From assembly GCA_944320685.1 (NCBI GenBank), contig CALUIK010000004.1, positions 1 to 64,000 of the forward strand: a DNA stretch of 64,000 nt, written 5' to 3'. The translations under genes were made by a program, and so were the position numbers. Within the stretch, counting starts at the first letter, position 1. Each line of letters opens with the position of its first letter. The notes beneath the pieces are model-generated. The model worked only from the letters and a program-made list of their open reading frames with translations, was not told the origin of the DNA and did not search any database. Source of the DNA: an uncultured Alistipes sp. GTDB lineage: Bacteria > Bacteroidota > Bacteroidia > Bacteroidales > Rikenellaceae. This document shows positions 1 through 9,255 of the stretch, in pieces.

Positions 1-332
<332 letters not shown>

Positions 333-439
333 TTGAAACAGTTATCTCATTTCCGATGTGTGTCAAGTCCTACCGAGTGCGACGGATATAAGCCGGAGAG
401 GCGCATCGCACGGTTTCGATAAACGAAACGCCAAGTTCA

Positions 440-551
<112 letters not shown>

Positions 552-554
552 TTC

Positions 555-587
555 AAGGTCAGACAGCGATGTCTGACCTTATTTTTT
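555..587 (+). terminator. rRNA operon terminator
   Basis: A perfect 11-bp stem (aaggtcagaca at 555-565, tgtctgacctt at 570-580) with a 4-nt loop is followed by a T-rich run. It closes the rRNA operon four bases after the 5S gene. Confidence 0.93.
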
Positions 588-857
588 GCCCGTTGCTGAA
601 GCGATGTGAGGAGGGGATGGGTGGGGTAACGTCGGGTGCGGTTGGCTCGTGGACGGTGACGTATGGATGATGTGGGGCGCGGGTGCTTCGAGACGGCGTT
701 AGGATGCAGGTATGCGTGGATGCCGGTTTGCTGCATATAATATATAGGTATGCGCTGCACCATTGGCACTGAGGAAGTGATAGGATGGTTGGACGTTGAA
801 AATGGAAACCCGGTCATGTGTGATTGCAGGCCGGGTTTTCATGTATGGAGACGCTTG
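588..857. other. Intergenic region with one weak hairpin
   Basis: No protein or RNA gene is visible in these 270 bases. Reading frames here have no codon bias or family resemblance. A 9-bp inverted repeat (805-813 with 831-839) lies just beyond the stop codon of the minus-strand gene at 858 and may end its transcript; read on the minus strand it is followed only by a short T-rich stretch, so it is a weak terminator call. Confidence 0.6.
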
Positions 858-1406
858 TCACGCCATTTCCGTGTATACCTTCCCTTTCTTAGCGTCGTCG
901 GAGTAGACATGCAGGCTGTGTCCCGTGGGGCCGAGACATGTGATACGGTGGATGTGGTTGTCGAACGCGCCTGCTTTTCCTATGGCGTGGAAGGCGCACG
1001 GAGCCGTTACCGTCAGATCCCTTATGCGTCGGGCGTTATCGTTGCCTGCAGGTTCGAATATCTCCACGCGGAATCGACCGTCGGCGAAGTGATAGCCCGC
1101 GAACTGCGGGTGTGCGTGAATCGAGGTAGTGTTCCCTTCGCGCCAGCTCATCATTATCGCCTCCCATCCCGTAGCGGTGTCTCGTCCGATGTAGTTGCGC
1201 AGGTATGACTTGTCGGAGAATGTGTCGAATGCGTGCGGCGGGTTCTCGGCCAGATACCGGAGTATGTATCTCTCTATATCATCGCCGAGCGCGTCGTCAA
1301 TCACCCTGCCGCGTACTATCTCCATCAGTGCTGTGAATATCCCGTCGTATCCCTGCGCGTCGAGCGAGGGTTCCTGCAGGACGTTTTCGAGTGTCGTCTC
1401 TTTCAT
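858..1406 (-). CDS. Cysteine dioxygenase-like cupin protein
   Basis: The 182-aa product looks like the thiol dioxygenase branch of the cupin superfamily. The presumed iron ligands are visible: an H-A-H pair at residues 97 and 99 after the strand TTSI, and a third histidine at 153 in the segment HIHRITCLG, followed by the SLHVYS segment that closes the second cupin motif in cysteine dioxygenases. The Cys of the Cys-Tyr crosslink found in the mammalian enzyme is not evident. Known family members oxidise cysteine, or related thiols such as 3-mercaptopropionate, using O2. The substrate here cannot be assigned. A TATTTTTG box reads toward the gene at 1439-1432. It is a single-gene unit between the rRNA operon and rnhB. 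Confidence 0.75.
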   Translation of the reverse strand: MKETTLENVLQEPSLDAQGYDGIFTALMEIVRGRVIDDALGDDIERYILRYLAENPPHAFDTFSDKSYLRNYIGRDTATGWEAIMMSWREGNTTSIHAHPQFAGYHFADGRFRVEIFEPAGNDNARRIRDLTVTAPCAFHAIGKAGAFDNHIHRITCLGPTGHSLHVYSDDAKKGKVYTEMA

Positions 1407-1602
1407 CGTTTGGGCTGTATTGTTTCCGAAAGCAAAAATAGCTGTTCAAACCGAGAGAACGGTTAGTATAAATACCCAATCTTGCTACGGTTCCGATGTG
1501 CGGCGGGCGTAAATATCCGACGGCGCATTAGTATTGCCATGCGGGATGGCGTGCGGAGACGGAGAGTGCCACCGATGGGGTGTTGCGGGCGGAACGACCT
1601 GA

Positions 1603-2199
1603 TCAGAAGAGTTCGGGCTGGTCGGTGCCGTGGTTGAAACTCAGGCGGTGGTAGGGCGTTAGTCCGTAGCGGCGTATTGCAAGCCGGTGTTCTCGTGTGG
1701 GATAACCCTTGTTTCGGTTCCAGCCGTAGTGGGGGTACTCTGCGTGCAGGCGCATCATGTATTCGTCGCGGTGGGTCTTCGCCAGCACCGATGCGGCGGC
1801 TATGTCGGCATATTTGCCGTCGCCCTTGACGATGCAGGCGTACGGCAGGGTGAGGTGCGTACGGAAGCGGTTGCCGTCGACGGCGATAAATTGCGGCGGC
1901 GTCTCCAATTGGGTTATTGCCGTATTCATTCCCTCGAACGAGGCGTTTAGTATGTTTATTTCGTCGATGCGTGCGGCGGGGATCTCGGCCACGGCCCATG
2001 CGACGGCTTCGCGTTCGATGATGCCGCGCAGGATATCGCGGTTGCGGGCGGTCATCCGCTTCGAGTCGTTGAGCAGCGGATGGTGAAAATCGGGCGGCAG
2101 GATTACCGCGGCGGCGAAGACGCTGCCGGCAAGGCATCCGCGCCCCGCCTCGTCACATCCTGCCTCGATGAGGCCCTTACGGTAGCAGTTTTCAAGCAT
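1603..2199 (-). CDS. rnhB: Ribonuclease HII
   Basis: The 198-aa protein cleaves the RNA strand of RNA-DNA hybrids and single ribonucleotides in DNA. It starts with the family motif around residues 13-20 (AGCDEAGRG), where Asp16 and Glu17 are metal ligands. The third acidic residue is in IAVDGN near residue 109, and the KGDGKYADIAAASVLAK segment follows. A cysteine replaces the proline usually found after the DEAGRG motif. The open frame extends far upstream, but similarity begins only at the ATG at 2199 (MLENCYRK), so that start was chosen. The 198-aa length is normal for the family. Confidence 0.95.
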   Translation of the reverse strand: MLENCYRKGLIEAGCDEAGRGCLAGSVFAAAVILPPDFHHPLLNDSKRMTARNRDILRGIIEREAVAWAVAEIPAARIDEINILNASFEGMNTAITQLETPPQFIAVDGNRFRTHLTLPYACIVKGDGKYADIAAASVLAKTHRDEYMMRLHAEYPHYGWNRNKGYPTREHRLAIRRYGLTPYHRLSFNHGTDQPELF

Positions 2200-2295
2200 G
2201 GTGAACAAAGTTAGCAATAAATTCCGTTCGTCGCGGCATTTTTCGTAATTTTGCCGCATGGCGGGCCGTGAGCCTGCCGTTATTTCCATGAAAAG

Positions 2296-3294
2296 ATGGC
2301 AGCGAAGAGAGTTGTAAGGCACCGGTTGATGGATGTTGTCGTCACCCTGATGGCGATAACCGCCATTGCTGCGGTGCGCTCTCAGGTGGCACCTGTGCAG
2401 GGGGAGGCCGTGGCCAATGTCGCCACCCCGCTGGGCGGGATGCTGCAGCGGTCGCAGCTTGATATGCCGATACTGGCGGTCGTGATTTGGGCCATGGTGG
2501 TCTTCGCCGCCGGAGTGAATGCGGGCCGTTACGGCGTCAAATATTCGCTCTATCCGGCCTATACGCTTATGGCCATACCGTTGTTCGGGCTTGTGGCGGC
2601 GGGAGTATTGGTCAGCCGCGACTATTTGGTTACGTCGGCAGCGGCGTTGTGCGGCCTGCTGTCGATGAAATACCTTCATCGGTGCATCATGCGCAGCGGC
2701 AGTTACGGCGATCTCTCCCTGTCGATGCTGTGGATCGGGTTGTTGCCGCTGCTCTTCGCTCCCGCGGCGGTGATGGCGTACGCTGTGGTGCCGTTGCTGG
2801 TGTTGGTGGTGCGCCCGTCATGGCGCGATTGGACGGTGGCCGTGGCGAGCCTGTTGCTGCCTGTTGTTGCCTGTTGCTATTTGGAATGGTGCCGCGGCGG
2901 GGTATTCCTTGACCCCGTGCACTCGCTTTACGATGCTTTCATGACCCCGAGCGGGTTCGATTTCTTCGCCTCGACAAACCCTGCCGGAATATTGCTCATC
3001 GGCGTCTTCATCGTGATGGCGGTATGTTCCGCCTCGCTGGTGGTGTCCGACCGCTACTCGCTCAAGGTCAAGGCGCGTGCAGCGATGCGTTTCAACGCCC
3101 TGCTGTTGATCGCCTGTGCCGGCATGTTCTTCGTGCCAAGCTGTACGTCTACGGTTTTCGTCTTGGCGGCCATTCCCGCCGCTATGCTGATGCCGCTGAT
3201 GTTCGTGCGCATGGGTGTGGGGTTCACCGAGACGCTGTATCGCCTTGCGTTGCTGCTGGCGGCGGCAAATACCGCGGTGATGTTTTTGCATTAG
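2296..3294 (+). CDS. Multi-pass membrane protein of unknown function
   Basis: The 332-aa product is almost entirely hydrophobic, with about nine to ten predicted membrane spans starting near residues 12-28 and running to the C-terminus (LLLAAANTAVMFL). A polar link with the dipeptide RPSW near residue 174 separates two halves. No catalytic motif is recognisable. It resembles in general appearance the uncharacterised inner-membrane proteins (DUF6427-like) of Bacteroidales, but this is not a firm family assignment. It is transcribed away from rnhB across a 96-bp gap and converges on pnuC, whose stop lies 7 bases away, so the two transcripts must overlap. Confidence 0.75.
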   Translation: MAAKRVVRHRLMDVVVTLMAITAIAAVRSQVAPVQGEAVANVATPLGGMLQRSQLDMPILAVVIWAMVVFAAGVNAGRYGVKYSLYPAYTLMAIPLFGLVAAGVLVSRDYLVTSAAALCGLLSMKYLHRCIMRSGSYGDLSLSMLWIGLLPLLFAPAAVMAYAVVPLLVLVVRPSWRDWTVAVASLLLPVVACCYLEWCRGGVFLDPVHSLYDAFMTPSGFDFFASTNPAGILLIGVFIVMAVCSASLVVSDRYSLKVKARAAMRFNALLLIACAGMFFVPSCTSTVFVLAAIPAAMLMPLMFVRMGVGFTETLYRLALLLAAANTAVMFLH

Positions 3295-3301
3295 CGGCCT
3301 G

Positions 3302-4027
3302 TTACCGTTCACTTGCCGGCGGTGTTGTCATGGCGCTATTTTGGGCGGCGGCGAACCTGTACCATTGGATTGTCCCGTTTACTGCATTTATCGTATAGAA
3401 CAGATATTTCACCAGCATAAGTTCTGCATGCGGTTCTCCCTGCATCGTGCCAACGCCCCACAGGGCCATGCTCAACAGGTTTATCGCCAGCCACAGTATC
3501 CACTGTTCCCAGTATGCGCATGTCATGAGGTATTGCGCCACGATGGCGATGACGGTGATGGCGGCATCCTTCAGCGGTTGCGAGTCCCCGGTGCAGCGGG
3601 CCAGGATGAATGTGAGCAGAGCCGTGCCGGCTGCAATGACGGCGCACCACATGCCGGCCTGACGGGGAGACATGCTGCGCGCGCGTACGCGCGATTCGTC
3701 GTCGGTCTGCGGGCGCCGACGCCAGGCGTAGATGCCGACGAACTGCATGGGCAGATAGTATAGGGCATGTAGGGCGGCGCTGCCGTAGTATTGCGACTTG
3801 TATGCCACGAAGGCATAAAGCCCCACGTTTATCATCCCGAAGAGGAAGTTCAGGATGCTGCGTTTGGCGCTGAGCACCACGCCCATGACTCCCGATACGA
3901 GGATGATGAACCCGAGGATGTCGAACGAGCCCGAGAGCAGGCTGTAGGCCGAAGCCGTGACTATGGGGCCCACGATGAGGATATAATCCAGCGGGCGGAG
4001 TGTTGCCCGTGAAACGAGTTTGGACAT
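3302..4027 (-). CDS. pnuC: PnuC-family vitamin precursor transporter
   Basis: The 241-aa protein has about seven to eight membrane spans and the PnuC signatures: the N/Y-rich segment NFLFGMINVGLYAFVAYKSQYYG (middle of the protein), the WR-type loop after VGIYAW, and the W-x-x-W helix WEQWILW followed by INLLSMALW. PnuC proteins are SWEET-like facilitators for nicotinamide riboside; close homologues in Bacteroidota carry thiamine. No TPP or NAD riboswitch is seen in the 270 bp upstream, so nicotinamide riboside is favoured but not proved. A TAATTTTG box for this gene is at 4058-4051. Confidence 0.88.
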   Translation of the reverse strand: MSKLVSRATLRPLDYILIVGPIVTASAYSLLSGSFDILGFIILVSGVMGVVLSAKRSILNFLFGMINVGLYAFVAYKSQYYGSAALHALYYLPMQFVGIYAWRRRPQTDDESRVRARSMSPRQAGMWCAVIAAGTALLTFILARCTGDSQPLKDAAITVIAIVAQYLMTCAYWEQWILWLAINLLSMALWGVGTMQGEPHAELMLVKYLFYTINAVNGTIQWYRFAAAQNSAMTTPPASER

Positions 4028-4133
4028 AATGTAAGGGATGGTTCCGACCGCAAAATTAATACGTTATGGCCATGTTTGGACATTGCGGGCGATAATTTTT
4101 GCCGCAAAAGGCGGAAATAGTGTTTTTTTTGCT

Positions 4134-4299
4134 TATATTTGCACTCCCGTATCAACCTCTTATATAGGGCATAAGGTCATGGCGCGCGGCTCGGGTATTC
4201 TTGCAGCCGCAGGTCGCGGGATTACGGGCCAATGGGCGCGTATGGTAGACGGTGTGCAGCGATAATGTTGAGCGGTAAATTTCAAATTTTGTTGCAACA
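4134..4299 (+). promoter_or_regulatory. rplS promoter box and long 5' leader
   Basis: A TATATTTG -7 box at 4134-4141 lies 158 nt before the L19 start; no clear -33 box is present. The leader is GC-rich, contrasting with the AT-rich promoter, and contains self-complementary stretches (for example around 4180-4215 and 4220-4245). A structured autoregulatory leader is possible but not shown. Confidence 0.5.
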
Positions 4300-4668
4300 A
4301 TGAACAAGGATGCAATCATCAGGCTCGTGAACGAGCAGATGTGGCCCAAGACGGATGCAGACATACCGTCGTTCAAGGCCGGAGACACGATCACCGTAAC
4401 TTACCGCATCGTGGAGGGTAACAAGGAGCGCCTCCAGAGTTTCCGCGGCGTGGTAATCCAGATCAAGGGATCGGGCAAGACCAAGATGTTCACCATCCGT
4501 AAGATCTCTAACGGCGTGGGCGTCGAGCGTATCTTCCCGCTCTACTCTCCCCACATCGACAAGATTGAGGTGAACAAGATCGGTGTAGTGCGCCGTGCGC
4601 GTATCTACTACCTGCGTCAGCTTACCGGCAAGAAGGCTCGTATCAAGGAGAAGCGAATCACGAAGTAG
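4300..4668 (+). CDS. rplS: 50S ribosomal protein L19
   Basis: The 122-aa product matches L19 along its whole length: [13 protein letters not shown] near residue 27, the QSFRGVVI core, the [19 protein letters not shown] block and the basic end [22 protein letters not shown]. It binds 23S rRNA near the 30S-50S interface. It is a single-gene transcript with its own -7 box and a strong terminator 17 nt after the stop. Confidence 0.98.
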   Translation: MNKDAIIRLVNEQMWPKTDADIPSFKAGDTITVTYRIVEGNKERLQSFRGVVIQIKGSGKTKMFTIRKISNGVGVERIFPLYSPHIDKIEVNKIGVVRRARIYYLRQLTGKKARIKEKRITK

Positions 4669-4684
4669 TGCATCGCACTGTTCC

Positions 4685-4722
4685 GAGGCCGGAATCCCGC
4701 AAGGGATTCCGGCCTCTATTTC
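4685..4722 (+). terminator. rplS terminator
   Basis: A perfect 14-bp GC-rich stem (4685-4698 with 4703-4716) closes on a GCAA tetraloop and is followed by tatttc. Confidence 0.93.
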
Positions 4723-4816
4723 GCCCGATGCCGATTGGTGCGGGCCGGAAGAGGCGCGAACAGCAGGGTTGGACCTCATTTCGCGTTGTGCCTAAATATT
4801 GTCAGCACTTTATTTG

Positions 4817-4824
4817 TATCTTTG
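4817..4824 (+). promoter_or_regulatory. -7 box of the EamA transporter gene
   Basis: TATCTTTG matches the Bacteroidota -7 consensus TAnnTTTG and lies 55 nt before the start codon. No convincing -33 box sits 19-21 nt upstream. Confidence 0.6.
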
Positions 4825-4879
4825 TCGCCCGTAAGGCGCCGCTTCGGCGGCATGCCGAAACGACGAAAAAAGAATCTGT

Positions 4880-5812
4880 ATGAACGTAAAAGTCAAGGGC
4901 TATGCTTTGGGCGCTTTGGCCGCTGCCGCGTATGGTATGAACCCGCTGTTTGCACTGCCGCTCTACAAGGACGGCATGGATCCCTATTCGGTGCTGTTTT
5001 TCCGTTACCTGTTCGCCATCCCGATCCTCGGGATCATGCTCAAGGCCCGCGGCCGCAGTTTCGCCCTCGCACGACGCGACATCGTGCCTATGGTTGTCAT
5101 GGGGCTGCTGCTGTCGTTGTCGTCTCTTTCGCTGTTCCTTAGCTATAATTATATGGAGGCGGGTATCGCTTCGACCTTGTTGTTCGTCTATCCCATCATG
5201 GTGGCCATGATCATGGTCATATTTTTCCATGAACGCATTACGGCCCTTACGGCGTCGTGCATCCTCGTGGCGCTGGTGGGTATAGCGCTGCTGTATCGGG
5301 GGTCGGACGGCGCGACGCTCGATACCACGGGCGTGGCGTGGGTGATGGTTTCGTCGTTATCCTACGCCTTGTATATAGTCGGGGTGAACCGCCCCCGCCT
5401 CAAGGGCATAGCCACACTCAAGCTGACATTCTATGCGCTCGTGTCCGGAATATCGATATTCGTCGTATGTACCGACTTTTGCCGCACGCTGGTGTTGCCG
5501 TCGGTGTGGTACATGTGGGGCAATGTGCTGGCGCTGGCACTCTTTCCCACGGCCATCTCTTTCCTGTGCACCACGCAGGCCATTCAGTATATAGGCTCCA
5601 CCCCCACGGCGGTTCTCGGGGCGCTTGAGCCTCTCACGGCGGTATTCTTCGGCGTGACGGTTTTCGGGGAGTCGCTGACGCCGCGTCTGGTGGTCGGCAT
5701 AATCATGATCATTGCTGCCGTATCGGCTTTGGTGGCCGGCGGAAGCGTTACGAGCCATCTGGTGCGTTTCAAAAAGATGTTCCCGCGGCTGCGCCGCCGT
5801 CCGCAGGCGTAG
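4880..5812 (+). CDS. EamA-family (DMT superfamily) transporter
   Basis: The 310-aa protein has ten predicted membrane helices arranged as two EamA repeats. The first ends with the segment YMEAGIASTLLFVYPI near residue 92, and the second carries the matching segment YIGSTPTAVLGALEPLTAVFFG near residue 238. This repeat signature and the length are typical of drug/metabolite transporters that export amino acids or other small metabolites. The substrate is not deducible. A short basic cytoplasmic tail (RFKKMFPRLRRRP) ends the protein. It is alone between L19 and the convergent two-component genes. Confidence 0.9.
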   Translation: MNVKVKGYALGALAAAAYGMNPLFALPLYKDGMDPYSVLFFRYLFAIPILGIMLKARGRSFALARRDIVPMVVMGLLLSLSSLSLFLSYNYMEAGIASTLLFVYPIMVAMIMVIFFHERITALTASCILVALVGIALLYRGSDGATLDTTGVAWVMVSSLSYALYIVGVNRPRLKGIATLKLTFYALVSGISIFVVCTDFCRTLVLPSVWYMWGNVLALALFPTAISFLCTTQAIQYIGSTPTAVLGALEPLTAVFFGVTVFGESLTPRLVVGIIMIIAAVSALVAGGSVTSHLVRFKKMFPRLRRRPQA

Positions 5813-5895
5813 TGTCTGCGATATGCGGACCCGCATGGTTGCCTTGTGCCGTGAATAGGGCTGCGTAACCGGCCATGTTCGTGCGGCGGCGGGCC

Positions 5896-6573
5896 TCACA
5901 CCTGTACCAGATGGTTCTTTATGGCGTAGACCACAAGGCTCGCCGTATTCTTGCAGCCGCTTTTCTCGAGTATGTTGGCGCGGTGCTTGTCGACCGTGCG
6001 TTTCGATATGAACAACTTGTCGGCTATCTCCTGTGTCGACAGCCCTTGGCATATCCCGACCAGAATCTCTATCTCGCGCTCCGACAGCTGGTCGTGGTCG
6101 GCAATCGTCTGCGGCCGTGGCTGCCGGCTCTCCGTATTTGCCGCAGTGTCCGGTACGGAGCGTATCGACTGCGACAGGGAGGCGAGCAGCGAGGCGCTGA
6201 AGTAGCTGCCCCCGCCATACACAGTCTCTACGGCCTCTACCACCTCGTCGAATCCCGAATCCTTCAGCATGAAGCCTTTGGCGCCACTGTCCACCATCTC
6301 CGAGTAGTAGACGGCATCGCCGAACATCGACAGCGTAATGACCTTCATGTCGGGATACAGAGCCAAGGCCCTTGCCGTTGTTTGTGCCCCGTTCATGCCG
6401 GGCATGGAGTAGTCCATGAATACCACGTCGGGATGTGCCGTGGCGAGCAGTCCGAGAAACTCCTCGCCGCTGGCGGCGTCGGCCACGACCTCGAAGTCGG
6501 GGCACATCGCCAGCAGCATCTTCAGCCCGTGGCGGAAGAGCGGGTGATCGTCTACAAGGGCTATGCGTATCAT
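5896..6573 (-). CDS. NarL/FixJ-family response regulator
   Basis: The 225-aa protein has a receiver domain (residues 1-120) with acidic pair Asp8-Asp9, phosphoacceptor Asp54 in VFMDYSMPG and Lys104 in the FMLKDSG segment. A LuxR-type helix-turn-helix follows near residues 160-220 (LSEREIEILVGICQGLSTQEIA and RTVDKHRANI). It is a DNA-binding transcription regulator. Its ATG overlaps the stop codon of the upstream kinase gene by four bases (ATGA), so the two are translationally coupled and form a cognate pair. The in-frame extension upstream lies inside the kinase gene in another frame and was rejected. Confidence 0.95.
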   Translation of the reverse strand: MIRIALVDDHPLFRHGLKMLLAMCPDFEVVADAASGEEFLGLLATAHPDVVFMDYSMPGMNGAQTTARALALYPDMKVITLSMFGDAVYYSEMVDSGAKGFMLKDSGFDEVVEAVETVYGGGSYFSASLLASLSQSIRSVPDTAANTESRQPRPQTIADHDQLSEREIEILVGICQGLSTQEIADKLFISKRTVDKHRANILEKSGCKNTASLVVYAIKNHLVQV

Positions 6574-7574
6574 TTTTCGCGTCGTTTTTCGCGTACGGGG
6601 CGCGGCGTTTCGATGGCGGCAGGGCGCGGCGAGAGCCGCTCGGCACCGCGTACGTTCACCTTGACGGAGGCACACATGCCGCGGCCCTTCGACGACCGTA
6701 TGTCGAATTCGCCGTTCAGGGAGCTGACGCGCGAGTTGATGTTCGAGAGCCCCATGCCGCAATCCATCATCGCCTGCGGGTCGAAGCCGCGGCCGTTGTC
6801 GGAGTATTGCATTTCGAGCGTGTCGCCCGCCACGGAGAGCGAGAGGCGTATCTCGCTGCATCCCGAGTGCTTGAGCGAATTGGTTATCAGTTCGCACACC
6901 ACGCGGTACATGATGACTTCGATGTCGGAGTCGTAGCGTTCGCCGCGCAGGTTCGTGGCAAACGATATTTTGACCTTGTGCAGGGCGGCGGCCTTGTCGA
7001 CGAAGATCTGTATGCCGCGTGCGAGGCCGAAGTCCGTGAGGGCGTGCGGCGAGAGGTTGTTCGATATTTCGCGCAGCGAGCGCAGGGCCTCGTCCACGAC
7101 ATAGAGCGTGTTGTTGAATATGTCGCGCTGTTCGGCTGTCATGTCGCTGTGCGACAGCGCCGAGAGCGATACCTTCGCCGACGAGAGCAAGGGGCCGAGG
7201 CCGTCGTGCAGCTCCTTCGAGAAGTAGGCGCGCGTCTTCTCCTCGGTGCGCAGTACGGCGGTGAGGATGCGTCTGTCGACCAACTGGCGGTGGTGGTTCA
7301 GGCGGTCGATGTATATGAAAAGCTTGTCAAGCAGCACGATGCCCACGGAGACGCACAGTGAGACGACGATGTCGAACCACGTCATGGTCAGTACGGGCAT
7401 CGGGTGGCCGTAGTTCATCCACAGTTGGACGATTCTCTGTGCCCCAAGCACCAGAAAGCCGATGATGAAGAGTATCCAGATGGCGTTGTATTTGGTGACA
7501 CGCACCAGACGTATGGCGAAGTACAGGGCGATGAGCTGTACGATGATTGCCAGATATAGCAATACGCGGATCAT
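6570..7574 (-). CDS. Sensor histidine kinase, HisKA_3 type
   Basis: The 334-aa membrane kinase has three N-terminal hydrophobic helices (about residues 2-22, 30-50 and 65-85) with almost no extracytoplasmic sensing domain. A linker helix leads to the HisKA_3 box ELHDGLGP with phosphoacceptor His123. The ATPase domain shows the N box (ELITNSLKHS, Asn232), SDNGRGF at 258-264 and GMGLSNI at 273-279. A basic tail with no known function ends it. The lack of an external domain suggests it senses membrane or intracellular signals, or a partner protein. It sits 48 nt after surE on the same strand and may share its transcript. Confidence 0.95.
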   Translation of the reverse strand: MIRVLLYLAIIVQLIALYFAIRLVRVTKYNAIWILFIIGFLVLGAQRIVQLWMNYGHPMPVLTMTWFDIVVSLCVSVGIVLLDKLFIYIDRLNHHRQLVDRRILTAVLRTEEKTRAYFSKELHDGLGPLLSSAKVSLSALSHSDMTAEQRDIFNNTLYVVDEALRSLREISNNLSPHALTDFGLARGIQIFVDKAAALHKVKISFATNLRGERYDSDIEVIMYRVVCELITNSLKHSGCSEIRLSLSVAGDTLEMQYSDNGRGFDPQAMMDCGMGLSNINSRVSSLNGEFDIRSSKGRGMCASVKVNVRGAERLSPRPAAIETPRPVREKRREK

Positions 7575-7622
7575 AGGCTGAAGTCGTTATGGGTTAAACA
7601 ATACGTGTGCCGGCTGCGGTCG

Positions 7623-8417
7623 TCACGCTTCGGCGCAATGTTTCAAAATCCTCTCCAAAGCGGGGCGGTGGCCGTAGGATGTCATGTCGACCTGTATGGG
7701 CACCACCGATACGTATCCGTTTGCCAAGGCCCACTCGTCGGTGTCCTCTGCGTCGGGCTCATAGTTCGTGTATGCACCCGACATGGCAAAGCTGATGCGG
7801 CCGTCGGGGGCGGCGGTAGGGCGGAACTCCTCGCGCCATATTCCGCGGCATTGGCGGCAGAGCCTTATCCCGCGAATGTGCTCATGCGGCAGCGCGGGTA
7901 TGTTGACATTAAGGCAGAAGGGGGTGTCGAGCGACGGTGCCGCGTCGAAGACCGCGGCGATGATGCGGCGCGAGATGTCCTTTGCGGCGGAGAAGTCGGC
8001 TTCGGGGCTGTGGTCCGTGAGCGAGAGCCCTATGGAGGGTATGCCGTAGAAACTGCCCTCGATGGCGGCTCCCATTGTCCCCGAGTATAGTACGTTGATC
8101 GCTGAGTTGGAGCCGTGGTTTATGCCCGACACGACCATGTCGACGCGGCGTCCCTTCAGCATGTGGTCAAAGGCGACCTTGACGCAGTCGGTGGGGGTTC
8201 CGGTAAGGGTATATATTTCGAGGCCTTCCTCGCTCCGCATCTTTTCGAGCATGAGCGTCTCGGTAAGGGTTATGGCTTGGCTGCGGCCGCTTTGCGGCGT
8301 GAGCGGTGCTACGGCTATCACGTCGCCCATCCCGCGCGCCACCTCCACTGCCGCGGCGAAACCCGCCGAGGCGTATCCGTCGTCGTTGGTTACGAAGATG
8401 AGTCTTTTGTGCTGCAT
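7623..8417 (-). CDS. surE: 5'/3'-nucleotidase SurE
   Basis: The 264-aa protein is a metal-dependent nucleoside monophosphatase. The N-terminal motif FVTNDDGY (Asp11 and Asp12 as metal ligands), the SG motif in PQSGRSQAIT near residue 43, and the VSGINHGSN segment near residue 95 (Asn ligand) are all intact. The family dephosphorylates nucleotides and short polyphosphates and is linked to stress survival. A caaagata sequence at 8443-8450 gives a minus-strand TATCTTTG box 26 nt upstream of the ATG. Confidence 0.96.
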   Translation of the reverse strand: MQHKRLIFVTNDDGYASAGFAAAVEVARGMGDVIAVAPLTPQSGRSQAITLTETLMLEKMRSEEGLEIYTLTGTPTDCVKVAFDHMLKGRRVDMVVSGINHGSNSAINVLYSGTMGAAIEGSFYGIPSIGLSLTDHSPEADFSAAKDISRRIIAAVFDAAPSLDTPFCLNVNIPALPHEHIRGIRLCRQCRGIWREEFRPTAAPDGRISFAMSGAYTNYEPDAEDTDEWALANGYVSVVPIQVDMTSYGHRPALERILKHCAEA

Positions 8418-8518
8418 TGCGGTCGTGAAATTAAATCAGAACAAAGATATGCAAATAATTCCATGATTCGTCGCGGTATTCCGATTTTTCGCCGTGCCGG
8501 AAAAATCCGCTTCCGGAG

Positions 8519-8550
8519 GTTGCAGATGTCGAAAATAAGAGTTAATTTTG
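8519..8550 (+). promoter_or_regulatory. Promoter of the isomerase-like/VOC operon
   Basis: GTTG at 8519-8522 and TAATTTTG at 8543-8550 are separated by 20 bp, the preferred spacing for Bacteroidota sigma-ABfr promoters. The start codon is 90 nt downstream. Confidence 0.7.
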
Positions 8551-8639
8551 AAAAAGTATGCGCCGGACAAGTGCCGTGCGGGGTACGGCGTCGGCGTGTA
8601 GCCGTGTCTAAAACCTTAAAAACGAAAATAACCGTAAGT

Positions 8640-9224
8640 ATGAAAGACCTTAAACCTTACACAAAAAAGTACACTAACGCCGATTTCTATCGCGACGGTG
8701 TCTTCGACGAAGCTGTTGCCAAGCAGGCGTTTCTTGATATGTTCGACCATTACGGCGTCCCCTTCACCCCGTTTCTGGAGCAGAACTTCTGGGTTGCGGA
8801 CTTCGGTCTGGGCGACTTCGAGCATGTGGGTATGGGCGGCGTCTTCTGGATCAATAATCCCGAGTACCGGTATTTCGGCCATGAGATATACCTGCTCCCG
8901 TCGCAGATGATCGTCGAGCACTACCATGTCGCATCGCCCGGCTATCCAGCCAAGCACGAAAGCTGGCAGGTGCGTTCGGGCAGCGTCTATAACTTCGGCA
9001 TAGGCGATCCTACCCCGTGCCCGCCCGAACTGCCCGAGAGCCAGCGCGACTATATAACCGTAAGCAACTTCCACGTGATGCAAGTGGGCGACATCAGCGC
9101 CCTGAAGCAGATCGAATCACGCCACTTCCTCATGGCAGGCGAGAACGGCGCCATAGTCACCGAGTATGGTACCTATCACGACAATGCGGGGCTGCGCTTC
9201 ACCAACCCCCGTGCTAAGTTGTAG
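8640..9224 (+). CDS. D-lyxose/D-mannose isomerase-like cupin
   Basis: The 194-aa protein resembles the small cupin sugar isomerases that interconvert D-lyxose/D-mannose with the ketose. The cupin metal site is suggested by MIVEHYHV near residue 91, the spaced KHESWQVRSGSVYNFG block, and a later histidine in VSNFHVMQVGD. The open frame extends upstream with no similarity; the ATG at 8640 starts the conserved part (MKDLKPYTKKYTNADFY). A VOC-fold gene follows directly, and the pair is closed by a strong terminator, so they probably act in one sugar-processing step. The substrate is an inference from family resemblance. Confidence 0.72.
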   Translation: MKDLKPYTKKYTNADFYRDGVFDEAVAKQAFLDMFDHYGVPFTPFLEQNFWVADFGLGDFEHVGMGGVFWINNPEYRYFGHEIYLLPSQMIVEHYHVASPGYPAKHESWQVRSGSVYNFGIGDPTPCPPELPESQRDYITVSNFHVMQVGDISALKQIESRHFLMAGENGAIVTEYGTYHDNAGLRFTNPRAKL

Positions 9225-9255
9225 AATGTCGAACCCGAACAACAGATCATATAAT

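Noticed and set aside
4028..4299. TPP or NAD riboswitch upstream of pnuC
   Set aside because: The conserved TPP core (CTGAGA with ACCTGATC) and NAD motif elements were looked for and not found.
5357..6646. 429-codon minus-strand frame over the EamA and response regulator genes
   Set aside because: Arg/Pro/His-rich shadow frame crossing two genes with clear families.
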